46,779 nucleotides of DNA from Lachnospiraceae bacterium. Lineage in GTDB: Bacteria > Bacillota > Clostridia > Lachnospirales > Lachnospiraceae. A program made the position numbers and the translations under genes. The notes beneath the pieces are model-generated. The model made no database searches and had not been told where the DNA came from. It saw only the letters and a list, made by a program, of their open reading frames with translations. This document shows positions 24,977 through 32,966 of the stretch, one piece after another. The stretch lies in NCBI GenBank assembly GCA_009774395.1, contig VSNQ01000017.1, forward strand, positions 1 to 46,779. Direction: 5' to 3'. Positions within the stretch are counted from its first letter, which is position 1. Each line of letters begins with the position of its first letter.

Positions 24977-25103
24977 GATTACTCCCTCCATTGTATATAC
25001 TAATTTATTTCTCCCAACACTGTTTTTACTATATTAACATATTGTACCATAATTGCAATTGCTAATCAATAATTCTTTCTGAACTGTAAATCGCATCAAA
25101 CCA

Positions 25104-25328
25104 TTAATATTCCTTGGTAATTTCCTCCGGCTCTATGCCGTAGCGGTGCAGGAAAATTTCCAAATCATTCCTGTTTGCCAAAAACATAACCTCAGAGAAT
25201 TCTCCTGTATGAATATCGCGAAAACCAGCGACTTGTTCGCCGTTGCAGATACTTGCGCGGATTACAGGTTTTTGATTTTCTTTGTCATACAATAGTTTTA
25301 ATGACTTCTTTTCTTTTTTTCCAAACAT
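25104..25328 (-). CDS. Small hypothetical protein
   Basis: The 74-residue product starts MFGKKEKKSLKLLYDKENQKPVIRASICNGEQ and has a mixed alpha/beta pattern with no membrane segment or cysteine motif; I do not recognise the family. A very strong GGAGGAGG ribosome site sits seven bases before the ATG, which supports a real gene. It lies downstream of spoVG, separated by a stem-loop with a U-run, so it is transcribed by read-through or from its own promoter. Confidence 0.7.
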   Translation of the reverse strand: MFGKKEKKSLKLLYDKENQKPVIRASICNGEQVAGFRDIHTGEFSEVMFLANRNDLEIFLHRYGIEPEEITKEY

Positions 25329-25346
25329 ATAATACCTCCTCCATGC

Positions 25347-25376
25347 AAAAAGCGCCGGCTTTCGCCTGCGCCTTTT
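25347..25376 (-). terminator. GNRA-loop terminator after spoVG
   Basis: On the minus strand AAGGCGCAGGC and GCCGGCGCTT pair around GAAA, followed by TTTTT. It lies 57 bases past the spoVG stop and only 18 bases before the ATG of the next gene, so partial termination could set that gene's expression. Confidence 0.8.
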
Positions 25377-25432
25377 GATTCATACCCACATTTTACACAA
25401 AAACTATAACTACAAAACTACAGCTACACTAT

Positions 25433-25723
25433 TTATTCCTTTGTTTCTTTTACTTCTTCATCCGGTTCTAAAAGAGCCTTTTCATAGTTTTCAAGAATTG
25501 TACCTTGAATCATTTCCCTTGTGGAAGAATTAATCGGATGTGCAATATCCCTGTACTCACCATCAGCGGATTTCTTGCTTGGCATAGCGATAAAAAGCCC
25601 CTTTTCACCTTCTATCACCTTGATATCATGTACCACAAACTCATCATCAAGTGTTATGGAAACGACTGCCTTCATCTTCCCTTCCTTCGTTATTTTGCGA
25701 ACGCGAACATCTGTTATTCTCAT
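25433..25723 (-). CDS. spoVG: Septation/sporulation regulator SpoVG
   Basis: SpoVG is a small conserved nucleic-acid-binding regulator. The 96-residue product starts MRITDVRVRKI, contains LDDEFVVHDIKVIEG and FIAMPSKK, and then DIAHPINSSTREMI, all diagnostic. I start at MRITDV because AAAGGGGG precedes it; a frame extension of ten codons upstream would not match relatives. It lies 59 bases downstream of glgD pair 1, so it may be transcribed with that operon or from a promoter in the gap. Confidence 0.95.
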   Translation of the reverse strand: MRITDVRVRKITKEGKMKAVVSITLDDEFVVHDIKVIEGEKGLFIAMPSKKSADGEYRDIAHPINSSTREMIQGTILENYEKALLEPDEEVKETKE

Positions 25724-25782
25724 TCTTTTGTTCCCCCTTTTTGAAAGTTCCAAAAACTGTTTTGGTATATTAAAACCATCAT

Positions 25783-26901
25783 TTATAAAACATACCGTTC
25801 ATTCTTCTCAACCACAACCTTTATACCGGTTTCTCCTACATGGTGTGAATTGGCACGTATTGTATCGCGGCTTTCAACAATACAGTTTTCAATGTGGGTG
25901 TTATCGCCTAGATACACATCATTTAAAATGATAGAGTTTTTAATAGTGCAATTATTGCCGACAAATACCTCCTTAAATAAAATGGAGTTTTCGACTTTTC
26001 CGTTTATAATACATCCGCTCGATACCAAACTGTTTTTTACTTGTGACCCAGGATTATACTTTGCAGGCGGCAGGTCATCCACCTTGGAGTAAACATCCGG
26101 ATACTGTTTAAAGAAATAATCGCGGATATCCCGTTTCAGGAAGTCCATATTTGTGCTGTAGTAATCTTCTACCGACGCAATATTGCGCCAGTAAGAATCA
26201 ATTTTGTAACCGTATATTCTTTTCACGTCCTTATAACGTATCAGAATATCCTGTACAAAATCGTGTCTTCCCTCCTCCGCGCTCTTTTCAATTAATTCAA
26301 TTAGCTGCCTGCGTCGTATTACATAGATGCCGCAGGACACTGTTCTCGATTTCGCCACCATTGGTTTTTCTTCAAATTCCTCAATACGGTTGTCGTCGTT
26401 CATACGCACAACGCCATATCTTCCGATATCTGTAGTATCAGGCATATCTTTCACTACCACAGTAATATCTGCTTTCTTGGCAATGTGATATTCCAATACC
26501 TTATTGTAATCCATTTTATATACGCAGTCGCCGGTTGCAATTACAACATACGGCTCATGACTTCTCTTTAAAAATAAAATATTCTGATAAATGCTGTCCG
26601 CGGTTCCCCGATACCAGTCACTGTTTTCCGGCGTTACCGTCGGCGTGAAAGTATACAGGCCGCCCTGTTTCCGTCCAAAATCCCACCATTTCGATGAACT
26701 TAAATGCTCATGGAGGCTTCTGGAATTGTACTGTGTAATTACGGAAACCCGCTGAATATGCGAGTTGGACATATTACTTAAAACAAAGTCAATGCTTCGG
26801 TAACTCCCTGCAATGGGCATTGCCGAAATCGCTCTTTTATGGGAAAGCGCGCCCATTCTTCTGCTGTTTCCGCCAGCCAAAACGATACCTAATGCCCTCA
26901 T
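25783..26901 (-). CDS. glgD: GlgD-type ADP-glucose pyrophosphorylase subunit, pair 1
   Basis: The 372-residue protein is a nucleotidyltransferase with a C-terminal left-handed beta-helix. In Firmicutes GlgD partners GlgC and raises its activity, often without being catalytic itself. This copy keeps much of the active-site framework: LAGGNSRRMG replaces GGQGSRL, WYRGTADSIYQN is present, and ATGDCVYKMDY keeps the catalytic aspartate. FEEKPM also remains. It may therefore have residual catalysis. Its ATG overlaps the glgC stop by four bases, which implies translational coupling, and GGAGGGG precedes it. Compare the far more eroded GlgD at 34258-35406. Confidence 0.88.
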   Translation of the reverse strand: MRALGIVLAGGNSRRMGALSHKRAISAMPIAGSYRSIDFVLSNMSNSHIQRVSVITQYNSRSLHEHLSSSKWWDFGRKQGGLYTFTPTVTPENSDWYRGTADSIYQNILFLKRSHEPYVVIATGDCVYKMDYNKVLEYHIAKKADITVVVKDMPDTTDIGRYGVVRMNDDNRIEEFEEKPMVAKSRTVSCGIYVIRRRQLIELIEKSAEEGRHDFVQDILIRYKDVKRIYGYKIDSYWRNIASVEDYYSTNMDFLKRDIRDYFFKQYPDVYSKVDDLPPAKYNPGSQVKNSLVSSGCIINGKVENSILFKEVFVGNNCTIKNSIILNDVYLGDNTHIENCIVESRDTIRANSHHVGETGIKVVVEKNERYVL

Positions 26902-28175
26902 ACTGCCGCCCCTCCATTCTTAATCAATGTCTTGCCGCTGTCCAAAATACCGCCGGCATAGTCAGCCGCTTCCGTTATCCCGAAAATCACAGTATTCTTT
27001 CCAACTTTCACGCTGCTTGGTACCACGCTCTTTTCGCCTATGGTCACAAGTCCGCTGCAGTAAATATCAGGTTTTGTATCATTTGGCTTCTCAGGCAGTG
27101 TGCCCAATTCCACATGATTGCCGATCTGAACATCCTCGTCGATAATTGCCTTCTCTATCACACACTGGCTTCCTATTTGTGTCTGATTCATAATAATCGA
27201 ATTGCGTACAACAGTTCCCTCGCCGATTACAACGCCGCAGCCAATAACAGAATTGTATACTTGTCCATAAATCTCTGATCCTTCTCCAATAATACAGCGC
27301 TCGATTACGCTGTTCTCCGCAATATACTGCGGCGGAAGAATATCACTCTTTGTATAAATCTTCCAATATTCCTCATAGAGATTAAATTCCGGCACAATAT
27401 CAATCAGCTCCATATTTGCCTCCCAATAGGAGCTTAATGTCCCTACGTCCTTCCAGTATCCGTTGAACTCATAGGAGTACATCGGCATCCCTTTCTCATA
27501 ACAGTAGGGGATAATATGCTTGCCAAAATCCAAGTTCGGCTGGTCTGCTTTGGCAAACAGCGCATCTTTTAATGTTTTCCAGCTAAATATATAGATTCCC
27601 ATAGAGGCAAGGTTGCTTCTGGGATTTTCGGGTTTTTCCTCAAAGTCGATAATTTTCTTATTCTCATCGGTAATCACAATGCCAAAACGCTTTGCTTCAC
27701 TAATTGGAACCGGCATCGAAGCGATTGTTACCTCTGCGCCGCTCTCCTTATGAAAATCCAGCATAACCTCGTAATCCATCTTATAGATATGGTCGCCGGA
27801 TAAAATCAGCACATAATCTGGATTGTAGTTCTCCATATACTCCAGATTCTGAAAAATCGCGTTGGCAGTACCAGTATACCACTCACTCTCACCGCTTTTC
27901 TCATATGGCGGAAGCACGGTTACACCGCCGATATTTCGATCCAAATCCCACGGAATACCGATTCCGATATGTGTGTTTAACTTTAATGGCTGATACTGTG
28001 TAAGCACTCCGACTGTGTCAATACCAGAATTAATACAATTGCTTAAAGGGAAATCAATAATCCTGTATTTTCCACCGAAAGCAACTGCCGGTTTTGCCAT
28101 TTTCGATGTCAGGACGCCCAGTCGCGACCCCTGTCCACCTGCCAAAAGCATAGCAATCATTTCTTTCTTAATCAT
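26898..28175 (-). CDS. glgC: Glucose-1-phosphate adenylyltransferase GlgC, pair 1
   Basis: GlgC makes ADP-glucose from ATP and glucose-1-phosphate, the committed step of bacterial glycogen synthesis. The 425-residue product has canonical motifs: LLAGGQGSRL near residue 10, GGKYRIIDFPLSNC, WYTGTANAI, LSGDHIYKMDY with the catalytic Asp near residue 130, and FEEKP, followed by a beta-helix domain. I start at MIKKEMIAM with GGGGTGAC upstream; an extension of 15 codons lacks support. A structured leader lies upstream (28215-28355). It is coupled to glgD by a four-base overlap. Confidence 0.95.
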   Translation of the reverse strand: MIKKEMIAMLLAGGQGSRLGVLTSKMAKPAVAFGGKYRIIDFPLSNCINSGIDTVGVLTQYQPLKLNTHIGIGIPWDLDRNIGGVTVLPPYEKSGESEWYTGTANAIFQNLEYMENYNPDYVLILSGDHIYKMDYEVMLDFHKESGAEVTIASMPVPISEAKRFGIVITDENKKIIDFEEKPENPRSNLASMGIYIFSWKTLKDALFAKADQPNLDFGKHIIPYCYEKGMPMYSYEFNGYWKDVGTLSSYWEANMELIDIVPEFNLYEEYWKIYTKSDILPPQYIAENSVIERCIIGEGSEIYGQVYNSVIGCGVVIGEGTVVRNSIIMNQTQIGSQCVIEKAIIDEDVQIGNHVELGTLPEKPNDTKPDIYCSGLVTIGEKSVVPSSVKVGKNTVIFGITEAADYAGGILDSGKTLIKNGGAAV

Positions 28176-28214
28176 GTTGTCACCCCTATTTGCATAATCG
28201 AATTGAGCGGGTAT

Positions 28215-28355
28215 ACTCACGAGTGATAAATTTTACCATATCGTTCAAAATAATTACGCTCGTGAGTCAGCGTTATTGGCAAACTTTCACGTTTGCCAGT
28301 ATAAATTACAGCTCGAAAACAGTCGAAGCGTAATTGCAGTTGTCTATACAACTGC
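28215..28355 (-). promoter_or_regulatory. Highly structured leader of glgC pair 1
   Basis: Four inverted repeats occur in 140 bases: ACTCACGAG (28215) with CTCGTGAGT (28259); TGGCAAAC (28277) with GTTTGCCA (28291); AATTACGCT (28252) with AGCGTAATT (28327); and GCAGTTGT (28336) with ACAACTGC (28348). The first and third pairs share two bases at 28259-28260, so they may exclude each other. A TATAAT on the minus strand lies at about 28375-28380, upstream of these stems, so they would be transcribed. No known riboswitch consensus was recognised. The 457-base gap up to murC holds no other gene. Confidence 0.55.
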
Positions 28356-28632
28356 ATCTCGTAAACCCTAATTTATTATATCACACAATTCCAATAAAGA
28401 AAAGAATTTGCACACATTTTTTGGCTTTTTTCGGTTACATAATATATATCGGTACAAATTATGAAAAATTAACGAAATACAGGTAAAATAATGTCGTTTT
28501 ACTTTTGCAGAATAAGGAATGATTTTTTTGCAAATTCCATATGATTTTATGTAGAAAATTCACTCGCCAAGGTGTATGATATAGAAAAGGAATGTGCCAA
28601 AGTACCAACGCACAAGAAAGGACTACAGTATT

Positions 28633-30018
28633 ATGACGTACCATATCAACTTTGAAAAACCGATTCATGTCCACTTTATCGGGATCGGCGGCATCAGTAT
28701 GTCCGGTCTTGCCCAAATTCTGCTGGATGCCGGTTTTACTGTAAGCGGTTCTGATGCCAAACGCACGGAGCTTACCGATCATTTAACCGCGCTGGGTGCG
28801 CAAATTCAATATCCGCAAAAAGCAGAAAATATTACACAAGGTATTGATCTGGTGGTTTATACGGCTGCCATTGCAGAGGATAATCCTGAATTTACCGCCG
28901 CAAAACAGCAGGCAGTCCCAATTATCACACGCGCCGACCTATTGGGGCAGATTATGAAGAATTACAAAATGCCCATTGCGATCAGCGGCACACATGGTAA
29001 AACTACCACAACCTCTATGATCTCCGAAGTGCTGCTTTATGCTGATAAAGACCCAACACTTTCTATCGGTGGGATTTTAAAGACGATTCACGGCAATATC
29101 CGTGTAGGGAAATCGGATTACTTTGTAACAGAAGCGTGTGAATATACCAATTCTTTCCTAAGCTTTTTCCCACGCATTAGCATTATACTTAATATAGAAG
29201 AAGACCATATGGATTTCTTCCACGATATCAATGAAATTCGTGCCTCTTTCCAACAGTTTGCGCAGCTTCTTCCCGCAGACGGCGCACTGATTATTAACAG
29301 CGGCATTGAACGTCTCTCTGAAATTACAGACGGGATTACATGCCGCCGCATTGTGACCTTCGGCGCTGACCCTGCTTCCAATTACAGCTACACCGAAGCA
29401 GCCTACGACGAAAAAGGCAGAGCTTCCTATACATTATTAAGAAATGGCGTGCCCTCGGAGCGGGTAACGCTTGGCGTTGCAGGCGAGCACAATATTCTAA
29501 ATTCGCTGTCTGTTATCGCATTAACAGAACTGCTGGGCATTGCATCCGATATCGTCTTACATGAACTCTCTGTATTTTCCGGAACAGACAGACGTTTTGA
29601 ATGGAAAGGGGAAATCGGCGGCGTTACAATTTTAGATGATTATGCACACCATCCCACGGAAATTACAGCGACTTTGCAGGCGGCGTCACACTATCCCCAT
29701 CAAACACTCTGGTGTGTATTCCAGCCGCACACTTACACGCGAACCAAAGTTTTCTTAAAAGAATTTGCCAAAGCGCTCTCCCTTGCGGATAAAATAATTC
29801 TTGCGGATATTTATGCGGCACGCGAACAAAATACTATTGGCATCAGCTCTTTAGATTTGCTGCACGAGCTCGAACAAATAGGCAAAGAATGCTATTATTT
29901 TAACACTTTCGACAAAATTGAAAATTTTTTATTAGAAAATTGTATCAACGGTGATTTGTTGATAACTATGGGGGCTGGAGATGTAGTAAAAATCGGCGAA
30001 AACCTGCTTGGAATTTAG
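28633..30018 (+). CDS. murC: UDP-N-acetylmuramate--L-alanine ligase
   Basis: MurC adds L-alanine to UDP-MurNAc in cytoplasmic peptidoglycan precursor synthesis. The 461-residue product has the N-terminal HFIGIGGISMSGLA nucleotide fold, the ATP-binding SGTHGKTTTTSM near residue 117, EACEYTNSF, NIEEDHMDFF, GEHNILNSL and DDYAHHPTEI, in Mur-ligase order. I start at MTYHINF since AAAGGA lies ten bases upstream; an earlier ATG 13 codons away is not supported. The stop codon directly abuts the first DnaA box of the following intergenic region. Confidence 0.95.
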   Translation: MTYHINFEKPIHVHFIGIGGISMSGLAQILLDAGFTVSGSDAKRTELTDHLTALGAQIQYPQKAENITQGIDLVVYTAAIAEDNPEFTAAKQQAVPIITRADLLGQIMKNYKMPIAISGTHGKTTTTSMISEVLLYADKDPTLSIGGILKTIHGNIRVGKSDYFVTEACEYTNSFLSFFPRISIILNIEEDHMDFFHDINEIRASFQQFAQLLPADGALIINSGIERLSEITDGITCRRIVTFGADPASNYSYTEAAYDEKGRASYTLLRNGVPSERVTLGVAGEHNILNSLSVIALTELLGIASDIVLHELSVFSGTDRRFEWKGEIGGVTILDDYAHHPTEITATLQAASHYPHQTLWCVFQPHTYTRTKVFLKEFAKALSLADKIILADIYAAREQNTIGISSLDLLHELEQIGKECYYFNTFDKIENFLLENCINGDLLITMGAGDVVKIGENLLGI

Positions 30019-30212
30019 TTATCCACAATATCCACATTTTTTTGTGTCGATTCTGACTGAAAGAATGTGGATATTTTTCATTTTCATCCACATAATTGTG
30101 AATAACTTAAAATCTGCCACAGCATTATATTTACAAGGTTTTTATACTCACAACATGGTTTCGTCCACAATATCCACAATATCCACAATTGCCGCAAAGT
30201 CCAGTATTCACA
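30019..30212. promoter_or_regulatory. DnaA-box cluster between murC and the dnaD-like gene
   Basis: Against the consensus TTATCCACA I find: a perfect box at 30019-30027; ATATCCACA at 30028-30036, 30170-30178 and 30179-30187; its reverse complement at 30066-30074; TCATCCACA at 30084-30092; TTATTCACA (minus strand) at 30097-30105; and weaker TCGTCCACA at 30161-30169 and GTATTCACA at 30204-30212. Two arrays are head-to-tail with exact 9-base spacing. A G-rich block (30213-30234) and a T-run follow. The position ahead of primosome genes suggests DnaA-dependent control or an initiator-titrating or origin-like site. Confidence 0.75.
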
Positions 30213-30234
30213 AGGGGTTGACGGGGGCGGGGGG

Positions 30235-30262
30235 TTGCTTTTTTTTTCAGTTATGATACAAT
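30235..30262 (+). promoter_or_regulatory. Possible promoter for the dnaD-like operon
   Basis: TTGCTT at 30235-30240 and TACAAT at 30257-30262 are 16 bases apart, directly downstream of the DnaA boxes and G-rich block. This leaves a leader of about 200 bases before the dnaD-like ATG at 30469. I see no gene in that leader. Confidence 0.4.
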
Positions 30263-30468
30263 ACACTTACTTCACAAAATACTTGCTGTCAAAATATTTT
30301 CTGTCAATTGATTGATGTGCTCACGAACGATTAGAGTTTCCTTTCTGCACCGCCTATAGACTGCTTCTACAGTATGGACGGCGCAGAAATTGCAAATCTT
30401 AACGTTTGTAAGTATTTCAATTTGTTCGCCCAGATCCGCTAAGTGGGCTAGAATAGAGGGGGATTATT

Positions 30469-31734
30469 ATGAACCGTGTCAATATTTATCGAACTGTGCC
30501 GAAAGAGCAAACTGTTGTTTCTAATTTATTTATTGATGAATATATGGCTGATGCCAATGATGCACAGCTTAAAATTTATCTGTTTCTTGTTCGCATGATG
30601 AATGCCAACCTGCCAACTTGTGTTGCAGATATCGCGGACAAGTTTAATTATACAGAAAAAGATGTTCTGCGTGCACTTTCGTACTGGGAGTCACGTGAGC
30701 TTCTGGCACTTGCGTTTGACGCGGCACATAATCTTTCCGGCATAGAAATTTTATCACTGGAAACCCCTTATGAAGCGCCTATGCGATCAGCGCCGCGCAT
30801 TACACCTGTTTTGTCGTTTATGCACCAGCCAAATGCCCCCACGCGGACAAGCTATACTGGAACTGCGGGAACAAGTTCTACCTATATGCGGACAAGTACC
30901 ACAATGACAGGACTATCAGCGGCAGCGCGCACAGGCAGAATGGCAGACCGCAAAATCATGGCAAACAGCTCTGCACCTGTTGAAAGAATTGCAAATACAC
31001 AAAATTGGGAAGAACCGCCCAGGCAGGAGTCTGCCCAGTCTCCCGATAATGCACTGATAAAACCAGAATACTCGTTAGACGATTTAAAGAATTTTAAGAG
31101 CAATGAAGAAGTAGAGCAGCTTTTAATGGTTACAGAACAGTATGTCGGAACGCATCTTTCGCGCAGCGATGTAGAAACCGTGTTGTTTATTTATGACAGG
31201 CTGGGATTCTCAGCAGATTTAATTGATTATCTGGTACAGCATTGTGTCGAACTTGGCAAGAAGGATTTCCGCTATATGGAAAAAGTAGCGCTTGCATGGC
31301 ATGACCGTGGCATTACCACGCCGAAAGAAGCGCAGCTTTCCACACGTAAATATGACAAATCCGTCTATACAATAATGAAGCTACTTGGCAAAAATACAAC
31401 ACCAGCGCCAAAGGAGCTAGAATATATTAATAAATGGACAAATGAATATGGTTTTCTACTGGATGTAATACGAGAAGCCTGCGATAAAACGGTTTTAACC
31501 ACCGATTCTCACCGCTTTGAATACGCTGACGGCATTTTAAGCAAATGGTATCAGGCAGGCGTGCATCATAAATCAGATATTCCATTGGTGGATGCTCCAT
31601 ACAAGCGTTCTGTGCAGACGCAGAATAAAGCCCCAAAAGCAGACAATAACAGCACTGCCAAAAATAAATTCAATCATTTTGCACAGAATACATATGATTT
31701 TGAGCAGTTAGAGGAAAATATATTAAGCAATTAA
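30469..31734 (+). CDS. DnaD-like replication initiation/primosome protein
   Basis: The 421-residue protein has an N-terminal winged-helix-like region (about 1-90; NDAQLKIYLFLVRMMNAN), a low-complexity linker rich in Thr/Ser/Ala (about 100-190) and two copies of the DnaD/DnaB_2 helical domain (about 200-275 and 295-370; the YADGILSKWYQAGV end is typical). In Firmicutes such proteins help DnaA load the replicative helicase. A dnaC/DnaI-like loader gene follows on the same strand, which supports the role. GAGGGGGA precedes the ATG. DnaA boxes lie upstream. Confidence 0.85.
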   Translation: MNRVNIYRTVPKEQTVVSNLFIDEYMADANDAQLKIYLFLVRMMNANLPTCVADIADKFNYTEKDVLRALSYWESRELLALAFDAAHNLSGIEILSLETPYEAPMRSAPRITPVLSFMHQPNAPTRTSYTGTAGTSSTYMRTSTTMTGLSAAARTGRMADRKIMANSSAPVERIANTQNWEEPPRQESAQSPDNALIKPEYSLDDLKNFKSNEEVEQLLMVTEQYVGTHLSRSDVETVLFIYDRLGFSADLIDYLVQHCVELGKKDFRYMEKVALAWHDRGITTPKEAQLSTRKYDKSVYTIMKLLGKNTTPAPKELEYINKWTNEYGFLLDVIREACDKTVLTTDSHRFEYADGILSKWYQAGVHHKSDIPLVDAPYKRSVQTQNKAPKADNNSTAKNKFNHFAQNTYDFEQLEENILSN

Positions 31735-31760
31735 TATGGTATCGCGACCGATGGAAATAA

Positions 31761-31820
31761 GTGTGTAAAGATTTTCTAAGCTGCCAAAATACGCCAGCTA
31801 AGAAAATCTAAGATACACAC
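31761..31820. repeat. Long hairpin between dnaD-like and dnaC-like genes
   Basis: AGATTTTCTAAGCTG (31769) pairs with CAGCTAAGAAAATCT (31795) with one mismatch, and GTGTGT/ACACAC flank it. A second perfect hairpin TGCCGCC-GAT-GGCGGCA follows at 31831-31847. Neither has a U-run, so partial termination or RNA processing between the two genes is possible but unproved. Confidence 0.6.
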
Positions 31821-31923
31821 TGATTGTATGTGCCGCCGATGGCGGCATGACTGGAAGTTTAAAAGGAAATCACTTTCATATAATAAGATCGAAAATTTAG
31901 ATTTTATTGAGAAGAATTATTGA

Positions 31924-31959
31924 TTAGTATGCTCGCCAAAGCATGCAAGGAGTAGAACA
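31924..31959 (+). promoter_or_regulatory. Hairpin plus Shine-Dalgarno leader of the dnaC-like gene
   Basis: TTAGTATGCT starts a stem that pairs GTATGCT with AGCATGC around CGCCAA, followed at once by AAGGAGTA and the ATG. The arrangement and flanking words match the leaders at 1674-1712 and 44664-44702. Confidence 0.5.
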
Positions 31960-32934
31960 ATGCCACTTACAAACAGCCAATATGATCAAATTATGCGCTC
32001 TTATGAAGAAAAGCAGCGTGTCGCAAGGCGACGCCTTTCGGAGAAAACAGATTTGATCTATCAACAAATACCCGAGTATGAAGCACTGGATAAACAGGTC
32101 GCCGCCGTTTCTATTGAACAGGGGCGGCGGCTTCTTTGCGGCGACGAAGCAGCGCTTCCAGAATTAAAGAAGCGTCTTAAAGATTTATCAACACAGAAAG
32201 CCTCTCTTCTGAAGACATATGGATTTGCACCGGATTACCTCTCAGCTGTATATGAGTGCAATCTCTGCAAGGATACAGGATACATGGGGAATCAGAAATG
32301 CCGCTGTTTTCGTGCTGCCGAAATCAATTTAATTTATGAACAGTCACATATTAAAGATTTATTAAGTACAGAAAACTTTTCTATGCTTTCTTATCGTTAT
32401 TATGAGGGAGATGCATTGGAAAAATTCAAAAAAGCTGTACAAATTTCACAAAATTTTATAAAAACCTTTCGTTCGGACTACCAAAATATCTTTTTTTATG
32501 GTACAGTAGGGACAGGGAAATCTTTTTTATCCTGCTGTATTGCAAAAGATCTTATGGATTGCGGAAATCTTGTTCTTTATTTTAGTGCATCGCAATTGTT
32601 TGACACACTGTCAAAAAGTATGTTTGACAAGGACAGCAAGGAAGCATTGTTTGGCATCTCTGAAGATATCTATGGATGTGATTTATTGATTATTGATGAT
32701 TTGGGGACAGAGTTAACCAACGCATTTGTATCCTCCCAACTTTTTTCCTGCTTAAACAACAGGCATCTGCGGAAAAAAGCGACAGTTATCACTACGAACC
32801 TGTCATTGGGAGAATTGCGGGATCGCTATTCCGATCGCATTTTTTCCCGCATTACCAGCAATTATAAAGTATGCAAGCTGGCTGGACCTGATATCCGCGT
32901 AATGCAGAAAACAGCCACCTTAAAAAAGGGGTAA
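31960..32934 (+). CDS. DnaC/DnaI-type helicase loader ATPase
   Basis: The 324-residue AAA+ protein probably loads the replicative helicase. Its N-terminal region is helical (about 1-85). It then has a zinc-binding cysteine set CNLCKDTGYMGNQKCRC near residue 103, Walker A YGTVGTGKSF near residue 182, Walker B LLIIDDLGTE near residue 242, and the sensor region TVITTNLSLGEL followed by the arginine-rich DRIFSRI. This is DnaI-like rather than an IstB transposition helper, since no transposase is adjacent and a dnaD-like gene precedes it. AAGGAG lies before the ATG. Confidence 0.9.
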   Translation: MPLTNSQYDQIMRSYEEKQRVARRRLSEKTDLIYQQIPEYEALDKQVAAVSIEQGRRLLCGDEAALPELKKRLKDLSTQKASLLKTYGFAPDYLSAVYECNLCKDTGYMGNQKCRCFRAAEINLIYEQSHIKDLLSTENFSMLSYRYYEGDALEKFKKAVQISQNFIKTFRSDYQNIFFYGTVGTGKSFLSCCIAKDLMDCGNLVLYFSASQLFDTLSKSMFDKDSKEALFGISEDIYGCDLLIIDDLGTELTNAFVSSQLFSCLNNRHLRKKATVITTNLSLGELRDRYSDRIFSRITSNYKVCKLAGPDIRVMQKTATLKKG

Positions 32935-32966
32935 CATCTTAACTGAAAGAAAGTGAGGTTTTCCTA

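Noticed and set aside
30019..30262. Chromosomal oriC itself
   Set aside because: The DnaA boxes are convincing, but there is no dnaA, dnaN or rpmH in the window and strand bias around the site does not switch in a simple way. Kept as a DnaA-box cluster only.
31960..32934. IstB transposition helper ATPase
   Set aside because: The zinc-binding Cys set and the adjacent dnaD-like gene fit a DnaC/DnaI helicase loader; no IstA transposase or insertion-sequence ends are present.
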